Positions 8,314 through 19,337 of a stretch of DNA of 41,829 nucleotides are shown piece after piece. The DNA comes from an uncultured Prevotellaceae bacterium. Lineage in GTDB: Bacteria; Bacteroidota; Bacteroidia; Bacteroidales; Bacteroidaceae. Position numbers and translations under genes: made by a program. The notes below the pieces were generated by a model that was given only the letters and a program-made list of their open reading frames with translations, was not told where the DNA came from and did not search any database. The stretch's first letter is position 1, and each line of letters opens with the position of its first letter. The stretch covers positions 1 to 41,829 of the forward strand of contig CAMKSZ010000004.1 of the NCBI GenBank assembly GCA_946415525.1, read 5' to 3'.

Positions 8314-10005
8314 CTAGCCACAGAAGAAGAGCACCAGGATCTGCGCGGTGAGAATGCGCAGGAACATGCTCAGTGGGTAGACAGTGGAATAGCCTACGCC
8401 AGGTGCCTCACGACTGCAAATCTGGTTGGCATAGGCCAAGGCAGGTGGGTCGGTGTAGGCACCGGCCAGCATACCGATAATCGTGAAGTAGTTGAACTTG
8501 TAGACCAACTTGGCTATCGTGCCGATAATCAGGATGGGCAGCACGGTGATCAGCACACCTGTGTAGACGTATTTCAGACCATCGCCCGACACCACGGTGT
8601 CCCAGAATCCGGCACCGGCCTTGATGCCCACACTGGCTAGGAACAGCACCAAGCCTATCTCGCGCAGCATCATGTTGGCACTGGTGGTGGTGTAGGTCAC
8701 CAACTTCACACGGTATCCGAATCGGCCGATGAGGATGGCGATGATGAGCGGACCACCGGCCAGACCCAGTTTCATGGGCACTGGCATGCCGGGGATGGCA
8801 ATGGGCAGGCTGCCGAAGATGATGCCAAGCATCACGCCAATGAAGATGGTGGCGATGTTGGGCGCGTTCAGGCGCTTCACCGAATTGCCCATCATCTCGG
8901 CCACGCGGTTCACGTTGTCCTCCGGACCCACCACCATAATGCGGTCGCCCACATGGAAGTGGTGGTTGCGGCCGGCAAAGAGGTCGAGGCCGTGACGTGT
9001 GATACGCGTTACGTTCACGCCATACACGCTCGAGAAGTGCATCTTGCCCAAGGTCTTGCCGTTCATGCGTGGACTGGTCACCACGATGCGGCGCGACACC
9101 ATCGGCTGTTGTTGCTCGTTCTCCTCTTTCCACTCACTCTCCAGTTCCGGACCTATGAAAGCCTTGATGGGCTCGGCGTCGGCCTCGGCACACACGATAA
9201 GCAACTCGTCGTTGATCTCGAAAATCGTGTTACGGTTGGGAATGCCCACCTGACCATTGTGCAGGATGCGCGAGCATACGAAGTCGCGGTTCAGAAACTC
9301 GCTGATCTGCATCAGCGTACGCCCTGCAAGGTAGGAGTTGGCCACACGCAAGTGCATCTTGTAGGGCTTGGCATGGGGATTCTCGGCCTCCAGGGCTTCC
9401 AATTTGGATTCCTCGTCTTCCAAGCGGCAATGGGTGATGTAGCGGACAGCGACAGAGGCCAGGATGATGCCGGTGACACCAAGCGGGTAGGCGCAGGCAT
9501 AACCCGAGGCAATCTGCGGGGCTCCCTCGGCGAATACGGTACTCAGGGCCTCGGTGGCGGCACCCAGACCAGGGGTGTTGGTCACGGCTCCATAGAGCGT
9601 ACCAATCATCATCGGCAGGTTCGACGGGTTGGAGGTGTCGAAAAACAGGTAGTAGCAGCCAAACATCACCAGGATGTTGAGCAGGATGACTCCGGTGGAC
9701 AGTCCGTTGAGGGTGATGCCGTCTTTCTTGAAACTCTCAAAGAAGCCGGGACCCACCTGCAGACCAATCATGAACACGAAGAGTATCAGACCAAAATCCT
9801 GCAGAAAATTCAATATTTCGATTGGCGCGGTGAAATGGATGTGACCAGCCAGGATGCCGGCGAAAAGAACGAATGTGACACCCAGGGAGATGCCAAAAAA
9901 CTTAATCTTGCCCAGATACACACCCAGCGCTATCACGCAGGCATAGAGCAGCACCGTGTGGGCGATAGAGTCAGTTTCGGTAAAAAGATGAATTAGCCAA
10001 TCCAT
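8314..10005 (-). CDS. AspT/YidE-family (AAEx-type) transporter with paired TrkA-C-like domains
   Basis: 563 aa with two TM blocks flanking a soluble region containing two RCK_C/TrkA_C-like repeats ([38 protein letters not shown]). Confidence 0.88.
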   Translation of the reverse strand: MDWLIHLFTETDSIAHTVLLYACVIALGVYLGKIKFFGISLGVTFVLFAGILAGHIHFTAPIEILNFLQDFGLILFVFMIGLQVGPGFFESFKKDGITLNGLSTGVILLNILVMFGCYYLFFDTSNPSNLPMMIGTLYGAVTNTPGLGAATEALSTVFAEGAPQIASGYACAYPLGVTGIILASVAVRYITHCRLEDEESKLEALEAENPHAKPYKMHLRVANSYLAGRTLMQISEFLNRDFVCSRILHNGQVGIPNRNTIFEINDELLIVCAEADAEPIKAFIGPELESEWKEENEQQQPMVSRRIVVTSPRMNGKTLGKMHFSSVYGVNVTRITRHGLDLFAGRNHHFHVGDRIMVVGPEDNVNRVAEMMGNSVKRLNAPNIATIFIGVMLGIIFGSLPIAIPGMPVPMKLGLAGGPLIIAILIGRFGYRVKLVTYTTTSANMMLREIGLVLFLASVGIKAGAGFWDTVVSGDGLKYVYTGVLITVLPILIIGTIAKLVYKFNYFTIIGMLAGAYTDPPALAYANQICSREAPGVGYSTVYPLSMFLRILTAQILVLFFCG

Positions 10006-10045
10006 TTCAATAAAAGCAATTTTCGTTCAAGGTGCAAAATTACTC

Positions 10046-10083
10046 ATTTTATTGCGCAAAAAATAATTTTTGTGCAATAAAAT
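10046..10083. repeat. Large near-perfect inverted repeat in the transporter/mutA divergent intergenic region
   Basis: attttattgcgcaaaaa (10046-10062), aataa-type 4-nt loop (10063-10066), tttttgtgcaataaaat (10067-10083): 17-nt arms, one G:T position. Confidence 0.85.
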
Positions 10084-10167
10084 CTAGGCTATAGAACAAG
10101 ATTTTGAATTTTTCACGTTTAAATATTAAATTATCCGAATTTCTTTCCATATGTCGCAAAAAACCAT

Positions 10168-10175
10168 TATCTTTG
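10168..10175 (+). promoter_or_regulatory. Candidate -7 box TATCTTTG upstream of mutA
   Basis: Matches TAnnTTTG; only a weak -33 candidate (TTTC about 21 nt upstream). Confidence 0.5.
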
Positions 10176-10242
10176 CACGATGATTTAAGGCCCTTTTCTT
10201 AAACCTTAATTACTTTTCAACTTATATAATAAACATTTCGCT

Positions 10243-12093
10243 ATGTCAAACAACAAGGAAAAACTCTTTAGCGAGTTTCAGGCTCCCACCACGCAAGAAT
10301 GGCTTGACAAAATCCAAGTGGATCTCAAGGGCGCCGATTTCAACAAGAGGCTTGTCTGGAGAACCAATGAAGGTTTCAACGTGCAGCCCTTCTATCGTAG
10401 GGAAGATGTACTGAAACTAAAGACACCGGAGTCATTGCCCGGTGAATTCCCCTTCGTCCGTGGCAACAAGAAAGATGACAACACTTGGTATGTCCGACAG
10501 AACATTCTGGTAGAAGATGCCGTTGAAGCCAACGCAAAAGCATTGGACATACTCAACAAGGGCATCGATTCTTTAGGTTTCTGCATTCCGGGAAACAAGG
10601 TGAGTGCAGAACTGGTCTCTACATTATTAAATAATATAGAGTGCGAGTATATTGAAGTCAACTTCAGTACCTGCCAGAAACACTCGCTTGAATTGGTTGA
10701 GATTCTCAAAGCCTATTTCGAGAAGAAAGGTTACGACAAAGAAAAACTTGTCGGCAGCATTGACTTTGATCCCATCGAAAAACTTGTCATGAAAGGCAAG
10801 GATGTGTTGGACATACTTGAAGACGCTACGAAAATTGTAGAGGCGCTCAAAGACTATCCTTATTTCCGTTGCATTACCGTCAATTCTGAGGCACTGAACA
10901 ATTCAGGCGCTTATATCGTTCAGGAATTGGGTTATGCCTTGGCTTGGGGCAATGAGTATCTGCAAATTCTTACGGAGGCAGGTATGGATGTCGATTTGGC
11001 AGCCAAGAAAATCAAGTTCAACATGGGCGTCAGCGAGAACTATTTTATGGAACTTGCCAAATTCCGTGCCGCTCGTATGCTTTGGGCACAAATTGTGAAG
11101 CAGTATGAACCCAAATGCGATTGCGCTTGCAAGATGGTTGTCAACGCAACGACATCCAAATACAATCAGACTGTTTTCGACAGTTATGTCAATCTCCTTC
11201 GGTCACAGACTGAGGCAATGAGTGCAGCATTGGCAGGCATCCACTCCATGGTGGTAACACCTTTCGATGCATCGTATGAGAAACCCAACGATTTCTCGGA
11301 GCGCATTGCCCGCAATCAGCAGTTGCTATTGAAAGAAGAGTCGCATTTCGGCCAAGTTGTCGATCCAGGAGCAGGTTCCTACTATATTGAGCACCTTACA
11401 GACAGCCTTGCTGTTGAGGCATGGAAATTATTCCTTCAAGTGGAAGAAGATGGTGGTTTCCTTGAGTCCGCAAAGAATGGAAAAGTGCAGGACGTTATCA
11501 ATGAGACCAACAAAAAGCGTCATGCCGATGCCGCCAAGCGTAAGGAATTCATTCTCGGCACTAACCAGTTCCCCAATTTCACCGAAAAGTCAGAAGGAAA
11601 GAAGGGCCTGGATGGATGCAAGAAATGCTGTTCTGGCGAAGAGGCTCCTTTCAAGGCAGTAGAGTCCACCCGCCTTTCTGCAGATTTTGAAGAATTGCGT
11701 ATCCATACCGAGAACACTCGCGTGCCCGTGGCATTTATGTTGACCATTGGTAATTTGGCCATGCGTCAGGCCCGCGCACAATTCTCCTGCAACTTCCTGG
11801 CTTGCGCTGGTTACAAGGTAATCGACAATTTGGGCTTCAAGTCTGTAGAAGAGGGCGTTGACGCCGCTCTTGCCGCAGGTGCCGACATCGTTGTGATTTG
11901 TTCAAGTGACGACGAGTATGCAGAATATGCCATTCCGGCGTTCAATTATCTGAATGGTCGCGCTATGTTTGTTGTTGCAGGTGCACCAGCATGTATGGAC
12001 GACCTCAAGGCTGCCGGAATTGAGAATTTCGTGCATGTACGTTGTAATGTGCTGGAAACACTTAAGGAATACAATGCCAAGTTGGGAATCTAA
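10243..12093 (+). CDS. mutA: Methylmalonyl-CoA mutase small (beta) subunit
   Basis: MM-CoA mutase-like barrel sequence; directly upstream of mutB; C-terminal B12-domain fold without the DxHxxG motif. Confidence 0.93.
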   Translation: MSNNKEKLFSEFQAPTTQEWLDKIQVDLKGADFNKRLVWRTNEGFNVQPFYRREDVLKLKTPESLPGEFPFVRGNKKDDNTWYVRQNILVEDAVEANAKALDILNKGIDSLGFCIPGNKVSAELVSTLLNNIECEYIEVNFSTCQKHSLELVEILKAYFEKKGYDKEKLVGSIDFDPIEKLVMKGKDVLDILEDATKIVEALKDYPYFRCITVNSEALNNSGAYIVQELGYALAWGNEYLQILTEAGMDVDLAAKKIKFNMGVSENYFMELAKFRAARMLWAQIVKQYEPKCDCACKMVVNATTSKYNQTVFDSYVNLLRSQTEAMSAALAGIHSMVVTPFDASYEKPNDFSERIARNQQLLLKEESHFGQVVDPGAGSYYIEHLTDSLAVEAWKLFLQVEEDGGFLESAKNGKVQDVINETNKKRHADAAKRKEFILGTNQFPNFTEKSEGKKGLDGCKKCCSGEEAPFKAVESTRLSADFEELRIHTENTRVPVAFMLTIGNLAMRQARAQFSCNFLACAGYKVIDNLGFKSVEEGVDAALAAGADIVVICSSDDEYAEYAIPAFNYLNGRAMFVVAGAPACMDDLKAAGIENFVHVRCNVLETLKEYNAKLGI

Positions 12094-12107
12094 AAAAATT
12101 GACAGTC

Positions 12108-14270
12108 ATGAGAAAAAGTTTTAAAGACATAGATATTTATGCTGGCATTCAGCCGCAAAATGGTGCTGAGTGGCAAGCAGCCAACGGCATTGAATACAAC
12201 TGGAAGACACCCGAGCATATCGAGGTGAAGCCAGTTTATACCAAGGAAGACCTGGAGGGCATGGAGCATCTTGACTTCACCGCTGGCATTCCTCCTTTTC
12301 TGCGTGGCCCTTATTCCATGATGTATCCTTTCCGCCCTTGGACCATCCGTCAGTATGCAGGTTTCTCTACAGCCGAGGAGTCTAACGCTTTCTATCGTCG
12401 CAACTTGGCCTCCGGACAAAAGGGTTTGTCTGTGGCTTTCGACCTTCCTACACACCGTGGATATGATCCCGATAACGCACGCGTCGTAGGTGATGTCGGT
12501 AAGGCTGGCGTGTCGATTTGCAACGAAGAGAACATGAAGGTGCTTTTCTCTGGTATTCCTCTTAATAAGATGTCTGTTTCGATGACAATGAATGGTGCCG
12601 TGCTGCCCATTCTCGCATTCTACATCGTGGCAGGTCTTGAGCAGGGTGCCCAACTTGAAGAGATGGCTGGCACCATTCAAAACGACATCCTCAAGGAGTT
12701 CATGGTGCGCAACACTTACATCTATCCACCAGCATTCTCTATGAAGATTATCGCCGATATCTTCGAGTTTACTTCACAGAAGATGCCGAAGTTCAACTCC
12801 ATTTCCATCTCCGGCTATCACATGCAGGAGGCTGGAGCCACGGCAGACATTGAGTTGGCTTATACTTTGGCCGACGGCATGGATTATATCCGAACAGGTG
12901 TCAATGCTGGAATTGACGTGGATGCTTTCGCACCTCGTCTGTCGTTCTTCTGGGCCATCGGAATGAACCATTTCATGGAAATTGCCAAGATGCGTGCAGG
13001 TCGTCTGCTTTGGGCAAAGATTGTCAAGAGTTTTGGCGCAAAGAACCCGAAATCGCTTGCTCTTCGTACACACTCGCAGACATCTGGATGGTCGCTGACC
13101 GAGCAAGACCCATTTAACAATGTTGGACGTACCTGCATCGAGGCCATGGCTGCCGTGCTGGGCCATACGCAGTCGCTCCACACCAACGCTCTCGACGAAG
13201 CCATCGCTCTGCCGACAGATTTCTCTGCTCGTATTGCTCGCAACACACAGATTTACATTCAGAACGAGACCAAGGTCTGCAAGCAGATCGACCCATGGGC
13301 AGGTTCTTATTACGTGGAGTCGCTCACCAACGAACTGGTGCATAAAGCATGGGAGCACATTCAGGAAATCGAAAAACTCGGCGGTATGGCTAAAGCCATT
13401 GAGACTGGCATTCCCAAAATGCGTATTGAGGAAGCCGCTGCCCGTACACAGGCTCGTATCGACTCAGGCGTTCAGACCATTGTGGGTACCAATAAATACC
13501 GTCTCGACCATGAGGATCCCATCGACATTCTGGAAGTCGACAACACTGCGGTACGCAAACAGCAAGAAGAATCCCTGGCAGCCGTTCGCTCAACTCGTGA
13601 CGAAGCCGCTTGCCAAGAGGCACTGAAGGCCATTACGGCTTGTGTCCGCGACTTCAAGGAAGGCCGCAAGAGCAAGGACAATCTGCTCGACTTGGCGGTG
13701 AAAGCCGCTCAGTTGCGCTGTACCCTCGGTGAAATCAGTGATGCCTGCGAGGAAATCGTGGGTCGTTATAAGGCAATCATTAGAACAATTTCAGGCGTGT
13801 ATTCATCAGAGAGCAAAAACGACTCCGACTTTGAGAAAGCATGTGAGTTGACTGAAGAGTTTGCAAAGAAGGAAGGCAGGCGTCCTCGTATCTTCGTAGC
13901 CAAAATGGGTCAGGATGGCCATGACCGTGGTGCCAAAGTTGTGGCAACAGGCTATGCCGACTGCGGCTTCGACGTTGACATGGGTCCGTTGTTCCAGACA
14001 CCGGCAGAAGCCGCTCGTGAGGCTGTAGAGAACGACGTTCACATTGTTGGCGCATCGTCGCTTGCAGCAGGCCACAAGACATTGATTCCCCAGTTGATTG
14101 AGGAGTTGAAAAAACTTGGCCGCGAGGACATTATGGTCATTGCTGGTGGCGTAATTCCCGCACAAGATTACGATTTCTTGTACAAGGCGGGCGTAGCAGC
14201 CATCTTTGGACCTGGTACTTCTGTTGCCAAGGCCGCAGTGGAGATGATGAACATCTTACTTGACAAATAA
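12108..14270 (+). CDS. mutB: Methylmalonyl-CoA mutase large (alpha) subunit
   Basis: [57 protein letters not shown] and B12-binding [14 protein letters not shown] at 12108 preferred over the TTG at 12099. Confidence 0.97.
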   Translation: MRKSFKDIDIYAGIQPQNGAEWQAANGIEYNWKTPEHIEVKPVYTKEDLEGMEHLDFTAGIPPFLRGPYSMMYPFRPWTIRQYAGFSTAEESNAFYRRNLASGQKGLSVAFDLPTHRGYDPDNARVVGDVGKAGVSICNEENMKVLFSGIPLNKMSVSMTMNGAVLPILAFYIVAGLEQGAQLEEMAGTIQNDILKEFMVRNTYIYPPAFSMKIIADIFEFTSQKMPKFNSISISGYHMQEAGATADIELAYTLADGMDYIRTGVNAGIDVDAFAPRLSFFWAIGMNHFMEIAKMRAGRLLWAKIVKSFGAKNPKSLALRTHSQTSGWSLTEQDPFNNVGRTCIEAMAAVLGHTQSLHTNALDEAIALPTDFSARIARNTQIYIQNETKVCKQIDPWAGSYYVESLTNELVHKAWEHIQEIEKLGGMAKAIETGIPKMRIEEAAARTQARIDSGVQTIVGTNKYRLDHEDPIDILEVDNTAVRKQQEESLAAVRSTRDEAACQEALKAITACVRDFKEGRKSKDNLLDLAVKAAQLRCTLGEISDACEEIVGRYKAIIRTISGVYSSESKNDSDFEKACELTEEFAKKEGRRPRIFVAKMGQDGHDRGAKVVATGYADCGFDVDMGPLFQTPAEAAREAVENDVHIVGASSLAAGHKTLIPQLIEELKKLGREDIMVIAGGVIPAQDYDFLYKAGVAAIFGPGTSVAKAAVEMMNILLDK

Positions 14271-14290
14271 ATAGTGTCAATAAGAATAGC

Positions 14291-14326
14291 AAATTCGGGC
14301 GGGTATTTTGAAACCCGCCCGAATTT
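14291..14326 (+). terminator. Hairpin terminator of mutAB
   Basis: Perfect 14-bp arms aaattcgggcgggt / acccgcccgaattt just after mutB. Confidence 0.8.
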
Positions 14327-14377
14327 GTGTTATATACCAAATGTAAACTATAGTGATTGGTCCTGGGAGATATAGCG

Positions 14378-15055
14378 TTATTCTATACTCTCTATTTTTA
14401 CTCCCTTGAGTTCAGACATTATACTCATGACATGTGACTCATATTTGCTTCGCTTGACATTTACTTCGACAGATACTTGATACATGGCTTCGGGATTGTC
14501 ATGATTCTCACGCATGTTGTAGGAGTCTATTGTCATCCCATCCTGGCGCATCTTGTTGAGGACGGCCTTGACATCTTCGATGCTTGGAGAAGAGAAAGTG
14601 ATATTTATATTGCGAGTTCCAAATTTTTGCAGGATGAAGTTTAGTGCTTCCAAACAAATGAGCACCATGATGGTGCTGGCCATGGCAAGCATATACAGGC
14701 CAGAGCCACAAGTCATGCCGATGGCAGCAGTCACCCATAAGCCTGCAGCCGTGGTAAGACCCTTGACGACATGCCGTTGGAATATGATTGTGCCGGCTCC
14801 AATAAAACCTATGCCACTCACTACTTGGGCAGCCACGCGCGAAGGGTCAACCCTGACCGACAAACCCGACGCTTGGGTTTGCAAGAGCAATTCTTCAAAA
14901 CCATATTGTGAGACAATCATGAACAGGGCGCTGCCAAGTGCCACGAGAAAGTGAGTGCGGAAACCTGCTTCTTTGGCACGATAGCCACGCTCCAAACCGA
15001 TGGCGCCACCCATGACAGCAGCAGCAAACAAACGAAGGATAAATTCTGAAGTCAT
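14378..15055 (-). CDS. MgtC/SapB family membrane protein
   Basis: MTSEFILRLFAAAVMGGAIGLERGYRAKEAGFRTHFLVALGSALFMIVSQYGF; start set at 15055 because the longer ORF would cross a terminator hairpin and clpC. Confidence 0.9.
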   Translation of the reverse strand: MTSEFILRLFAAAVMGGAIGLERGYRAKEAGFRTHFLVALGSALFMIVSQYGFEELLLQTQASGLSVRVDPSRVAAQVVSGIGFIGAGTIIFQRHVVKGLTTAAGLWVTAAIGMTCGSGLYMLAMASTIMVLICLEALNFILQKFGTRNINITFSSPSIEDVKAVLNKMRQDGMTIDSYNMRENHDNPEAMYQVSVEVNVKRSKYESHVMSIMSELKGVKIESIE

Positions 15056-15081
15056 AGTATCATTTATTAATTTGGTGCAAA

Positions 15082-15114
15082 ATTGCGGCAGACAAAATGA
15101 TTGTCTGCCGCAAT
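15082..15114 (-). terminator. Hairpin terminator of clpC
   Basis: Perfect 14-bp inverted repeat attgcggcagacaa-aatga-ttgtctgccgcaat. Confidence 0.7.
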
Positions 15115-15122
15115 AGCAAATA

Positions 15123-17660
15123 TTATTCAAAAATAAGTTGTTCGTCTTCGGGGTTCTTGCGAATATGAATAGTTGCTCCAAAGGGCACCTCACCACTCAG
15201 AATCCGCTCGCAAAGACCATCCTCAATATAGTTTTGTATGGCCCGCTTTAATGGTCGGGCACCGAATTGAACATCGTAACCCTTGGTGGCGACAAACTCT
15301 TTTGCATCATCGCTGATATCAAGTTGGAAGCCCAATGCTTCAACGCGCTTGAATAGGCCTCTGAGTTCGATTTCGACAATCTGCTTGATGGCATTCAAAT
15401 CGAGTTGGTCGAAAGTGATGATCTCGTCAAGACGGTTGAGAAACTCTGGAGCAAACTGTCGGCTCAGGCTTTTTTGAATGATGGAGCGGGCGTGTTCCTT
15501 ATCGCTTTCATTCAAACTCAACCCCAAGGCTCCACCAGCGTTGAAACCAACACCACGTCCAAATTCCTTTAGTTGGCGTGTACCGGCATTGGAAGTCATG
15601 ATAATCACCGTATTACGGAAGTCCACCAGCCTACCGTTGCCATCTGTCAAGCGACCCTCATCGAGCACCTGTAGCAGCAAGTTAAACACATTGCCGTGGG
15701 CTTTTTCTATCTCATCGAGCAAGACGATAGAGTAGGGGTGACGACGGACTTTTTCGGTTAACTGGCCACCTTCCTCGTAACCAACATATCCCGGAGGAGC
15801 ACCCACCAGCCGAGAGACATTGAAACTCTCCGTGAATTCACTCATGTCGATACGGATAAGGTCGTCTGCACTACCAAACATGTATTCAGCCAACTTCTTG
15901 GCCAAGTAAGTCTTACCTACACCTGTGGGGCCCAAGAACATGAATACGCCAATAGGGTGGTTGGGATCTTTCAGCCCCACTCGATTGCGCTGGATGGCCT
16001 TCACCATCTTCTCGATGGCTGCATCCTGTGCAATCACCGCTTTCTTTAGTTCGTCGCCCATGGCACGAAGCCTTACACCTTCCGCTTCTGCCATACGTTG
16101 CACGGGAACACCAGTCATCATTGAAACGACATCGGCTACTTCTTTTTCCGTGACGGTCTCTCGCTGGTCAATGTTGTTGTTCGACCAATCTTTGTTCAGG
16201 CGGTCCAACTCCTCTTCAGCAATGGTTTGCTGATCTCTATAACTTGCTGCCAACTCGAAATTCTGGTTGAGGACCGCATTCTTTTTCTTCTTCTTAATTT
16301 CCTCAATTTCTTTTTCCTTCTCGGCAATTTCGGGAGGAACATGGGCATTTTGCAAGTGAACACGCGCTCCAACCTCATCCATGGCATCAATAGCCTTGTC
16401 GGGGAACGATCTGTCGGTAACGTAACGTTCGGTCAAGCGGACACAATTGGTAAGTGCATCCTCTGTATAGTTTACATGATGATGCTGCTCGTATCTATCC
16501 TTGATGTTTTGGAGTATCTGCAAAGTCTCTTCTGCCGTGGTGGGTTCCACCATGACTTTCTGGAAACGTCGCTCCAAAGCGCCATCCTTTTCTATGCTGT
16601 TGCGATATTCATCCAGCGTAGTGGCACCAATGCACTGAATTGTTCCTCGTGCCAATGCGGGCTTAAGGATATTGGCGGCATCCATCGACCCCGGTGTGGA
16701 ACCAGCACCTATGATAGTATGCACTTCATCTATGAACACGATGATGTCGGGATTGTCTTCCAATTCCTTGATAAGTGCCTTAATGCGCTCTTCGAATTGT
16801 CCACGGTACTTCGTACCTGCAACAACAGAGGTTAAGTCAAGGTTGACCAAACGTTTGTTGAAGAGAATAGGCGAGGTGCGATGCTTGACAATCAATTGGG
16901 CAAGACCTTCTACGATAGCACTTTTACCGACACCCGGCTCACCAATCAAAATCGGGTTGTTCTTCTTGCGACGGCACAAAATCTCCATCACCCGCTGCAT
17001 TTCCTGCTCTCTTCCAACAACAGGGTCAAGTTTGCTTTCAGAAGCAGCCAGCGTGAGGTCTGTGGAGAAATTGTCGAGTACAGGGGTTTTGCTCATAGGC
17101 TTACGCGCTTGGGCGGCCATACCCTTTCGACTGCGGCTGGCATTGTCGTTCATGCCTAAAGGGTCGTCTTCTTCATCTTCCGCATCATCGGGCAACCCCA
17201 ATCCATCGGTTGTTTTACTTGCTTTCTGTTGAAAATACTTTAATACGTCTTCGTAATTCATTGAATGACTTTCCAATACGGTTTTAGCACCATTGTCCAC
17301 CTTGTCGTGCAAAATGGCAAGGAGTAGGTGCTGGACATCTATGGTTTCGGTGCGTTGAAGTTTTGCCTCAAGCACAGCAAGTTTCATGATGTTGTTGGCA
17401 CGGTCGTCAAGAATAAGGTCACGAGGGTTAATGGGCGCAATGCCATTCTTGCTACTCACCTTATTCTCCAAATCTCTTTTCACAGCCGGCATGTCAACAT
17501 TGAAACTGGCAAACAAATGCGATATCGCGCTGGAGTTATCTCTGAGGATTCCCATCAACAGATGTTCGGGGCACACGTTCTGGCTGGCCAGTCGCATCGC
17601 CTCCTCGCGGCTATATGACAAGATCTCGGAAACCCTGGGGGAAAACTGGCTATTATTCAT
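15123..17660 (-). CDS. clpC: ClpC-type ATP-dependent Clp protease ATP-binding subunit
   Basis: Clp N-domain, two AAA+ Walker A motifs (GEPGVGKSAIVEGLA; GPTGVGKTYLAKKLAEYMFG), UVR-like middle region. Confidence 0.95.
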   Translation of the reverse strand: MNNSQFSPRVSEILSYSREEAMRLASQNVCPEHLLMGILRDNSSAISHLFASFNVDMPAVKRDLENKVSSKNGIAPINPRDLILDDRANNIMKLAVLEAKLQRTETIDVQHLLLAILHDKVDNGAKTVLESHSMNYEDVLKYFQQKASKTTDGLGLPDDAEDEEDDPLGMNDNASRSRKGMAAQARKPMSKTPVLDNFSTDLTLAASESKLDPVVGREQEMQRVMEILCRRKKNNPILIGEPGVGKSAIVEGLAQLIVKHRTSPILFNKRLVNLDLTSVVAGTKYRGQFEERIKALIKELEDNPDIIVFIDEVHTIIGAGSTPGSMDAANILKPALARGTIQCIGATTLDEYRNSIEKDGALERRFQKVMVEPTTAEETLQILQNIKDRYEQHHHVNYTEDALTNCVRLTERYVTDRSFPDKAIDAMDEVGARVHLQNAHVPPEIAEKEKEIEEIKKKKKNAVLNQNFELAASYRDQQTIAEEELDRLNKDWSNNNIDQRETVTEKEVADVVSMMTGVPVQRMAEAEGVRLRAMGDELKKAVIAQDAAIEKMVKAIQRNRVGLKDPNHPIGVFMFLGPTGVGKTYLAKKLAEYMFGSADDLIRIDMSEFTESFNVSRLVGAPPGYVGYEEGGQLTEKVRRHPYSIVLLDEIEKAHGNVFNLLLQVLDEGRLTDGNGRLVDFRNTVIIMTSNAGTRQLKEFGRGVGFNAGGALGLSLNESDKEHARSIIQKSLSRQFAPEFLNRLDEIITFDQLDLNAIKQIVEIELRGLFKRVEALGFQLDISDDAKEFVATKGYDVQFGARPLKRAIQNYIEDGLCERILSGEVPFGATIHIRKNPEDEQLIFE

Positions 17661-17724
17661 CTTTTTACACTTCTTTTAATCAATTATCAACCAATCAAAT
17701 CAAAAACTGTGCCAAACCAGCAGG

Positions 17725-18222
17725 TCAGCCCCAAAATTTTTGGTATTCATCTTCAAAATTGGGTGTCATCATATCTTTTCCCATACAATCCACAATCTCT
17801 TCTTTCTTGAAAAACTTACCACCATCCAATTCTTCCTTATTGGGATATACGGTACCATCATATACAGCCTTAAATACATATACCAATTCCCGCTCGCGTT
17901 TTCCCTCAAAAATGTATTTTCCCAAGAACTGGCTTTCGAAGTCAACAATACCTAATTCTTCGCGAACTTCACGGCGTAATGCTGTTTCAACATCCTCTCC
18001 AAAATCAATGTGACCTCCAGTGGCAGTATCCCATTTCCCTGGCTGTATGTCTTTCCATTGAGGCCGCTTCTGCAAGTACAATTCACCGGCACTATTAAAT
18101 AGGTGCAAGTGGACCACGGGATGTAAGATGCGGGAGCCATCATGGGCATGCCCTCTATCGATGCTTCCAATCACCAAACCATTTTCATCGACTACCGGGA
18201 AGAGTTCTTTTTTGTTATCCAT
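17725..18222 (-). CDS. NUDIX hydrolase
   Basis: Nudix box GGHIDFGEDVETALRREVREELGI; start MDNKKELFPV at 18222 avoids overlap with ispE. Confidence 0.92.
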   Translation of the reverse strand: MDNKKELFPVVDENGLVIGSIDRGHAHDGSRILHPVVHLHLFNSAGELYLQKRPQWKDIQPGKWDTATGGHIDFGEDVETALRREVREELGIVDFESQFLGKYIFEGKRERELVYVFKAVYDGTVYPNKEELDGGKFFKKEEIVDCMGKDMMTPNFEDEYQKFWG

Positions 18223-18235
18223 TATATATGATTCT

Positions 18236-19075
18236 TTAGAGAGGTACAACGGCAGTGAAACAATTTTCACATAATTCCTTAGGTAGGGTAGGGCATTCCT
18301 TGAATATTCCATACACAGTACTTCCGCTACCGCTCATTTGGGCAAAAAGCGCTCCTTGCCGATACAAAGCGGCCTTGATTTCACCTATTCGGGGATAAAG
18401 GCGGAATATGGGTTCTTCAAAATCGTTGAACAGTTCATCACGCCATGTCTCGATGGGTTGCCTGACGATGTCACGACAACATTTGGCAGGCTTTTTCGGG
18501 ACTATTTGACTGAAAGCATCACGAGTAGATACAGCGATAGGAGGCTTCACCAATGCAAGATAGTAGCCTATAAGGTTGCCATATTTACCGTCGGCTGGTT
18601 CCAGAATTTCACCTATTCCTTGAGCATAAGCCGGTTCTGAAGTAATGAAAAATGCACAGTCGGCTCCAAGAAGGGCGGCATAACGCTCCATTTCGGCTAT
18701 TCCCATATTAAGGTGAAATTTCTCGTCAAGCAACCTTATCATATAGGCCGCATCACTTGAGCCGCCTCCAAGGCCAGCCTGAGTGGGGATTTGCTTACAA
18801 AGATGGACATGAACGCGCGGAAGGCTGAAATCTTGGGCCAAAAGACGGTATGCCTTGACAACCAAGTTTTCATCTTCTTTGCCGGCTATTTCAAGGCCAG
18901 ACAACTTGATGTCGCAAGGGACGGTGCTTGGAAAGTCATGATCCATTTTATGCACTTCCAAAGCATCGTAGAGTGGAACCGGATAAAAGACGGTTTCGAG
19001 CAGATGATATCCATCGGAACGCCTGGATACAATATTCAGTCCCAAATTAATCTTAGCGCATGGAAAAACTGTCAT
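18236..19075 (-). CDS. ispE: 4-diphosphocytidyl-2-C-methyl-D-erythritol kinase
   Basis: AKINLGLNIVSRRSDGYHLLETVFYPV and GHMP motif PTQAGLGGGSSDAA. Confidence 0.95.
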   Translation of the reverse strand: MTVFPCAKINLGLNIVSRRSDGYHLLETVFYPVPLYDALEVHKMDHDFPSTVPCDIKLSGLEIAGKEDENLVVKAYRLLAQDFSLPRVHVHLCKQIPTQAGLGGGSSDAAYMIRLLDEKFHLNMGIAEMERYAALLGADCAFFITSEPAYAQGIGEILEPADGKYGNLIGYYLALVKPPIAVSTRDAFSQIVPKKPAKCCRDIVRQPIETWRDELFNDFEEPIFRLYPRIGEIKAALYRQGALFAQMSGSGSTVYGIFKECPTLPKELCENCFTAVVPL

Positions 19076-19337
19076 AACTGTGTCTATCTAAAAAATAACA
19101 TGTTCGTCGCATTTTATGCTTCTTGCGCAAAGTTAAGCAAAATAATGAAAACATATCATTTTCAAGGCAAAGATTTAGCATTTATTATTGTATTTCACTA
19201 TACATTCTCTCTATGCTCAAACGCTTTCATTCAGACAAGGCCATAGGGAAACCTTTGTGAACCCAAATGATAAATTCGAAGCCACAGGATAGAACAACAG
19301 AAACTTTAGAACGTTTTTTATATTTTAAGGTCAGTTG

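Noticed and set aside
8953-9996. 347 aa plus-strand ORF
   Set aside because: Antisense to the AspT-type transporter; no domain-like sequence.
12090-12680. 196 aa minus-strand ORF over the mutB 5' end
   Set aside because: Antisense to highly conserved mutB sequence; shadow ORF.
14378-15196. Full-length ORF call for the MgtC-like protein starting at 15196
   Set aside because: Would run through the clpC terminator hairpin and overlap clpC; internal ATG at 15055 fits the family N-terminus.
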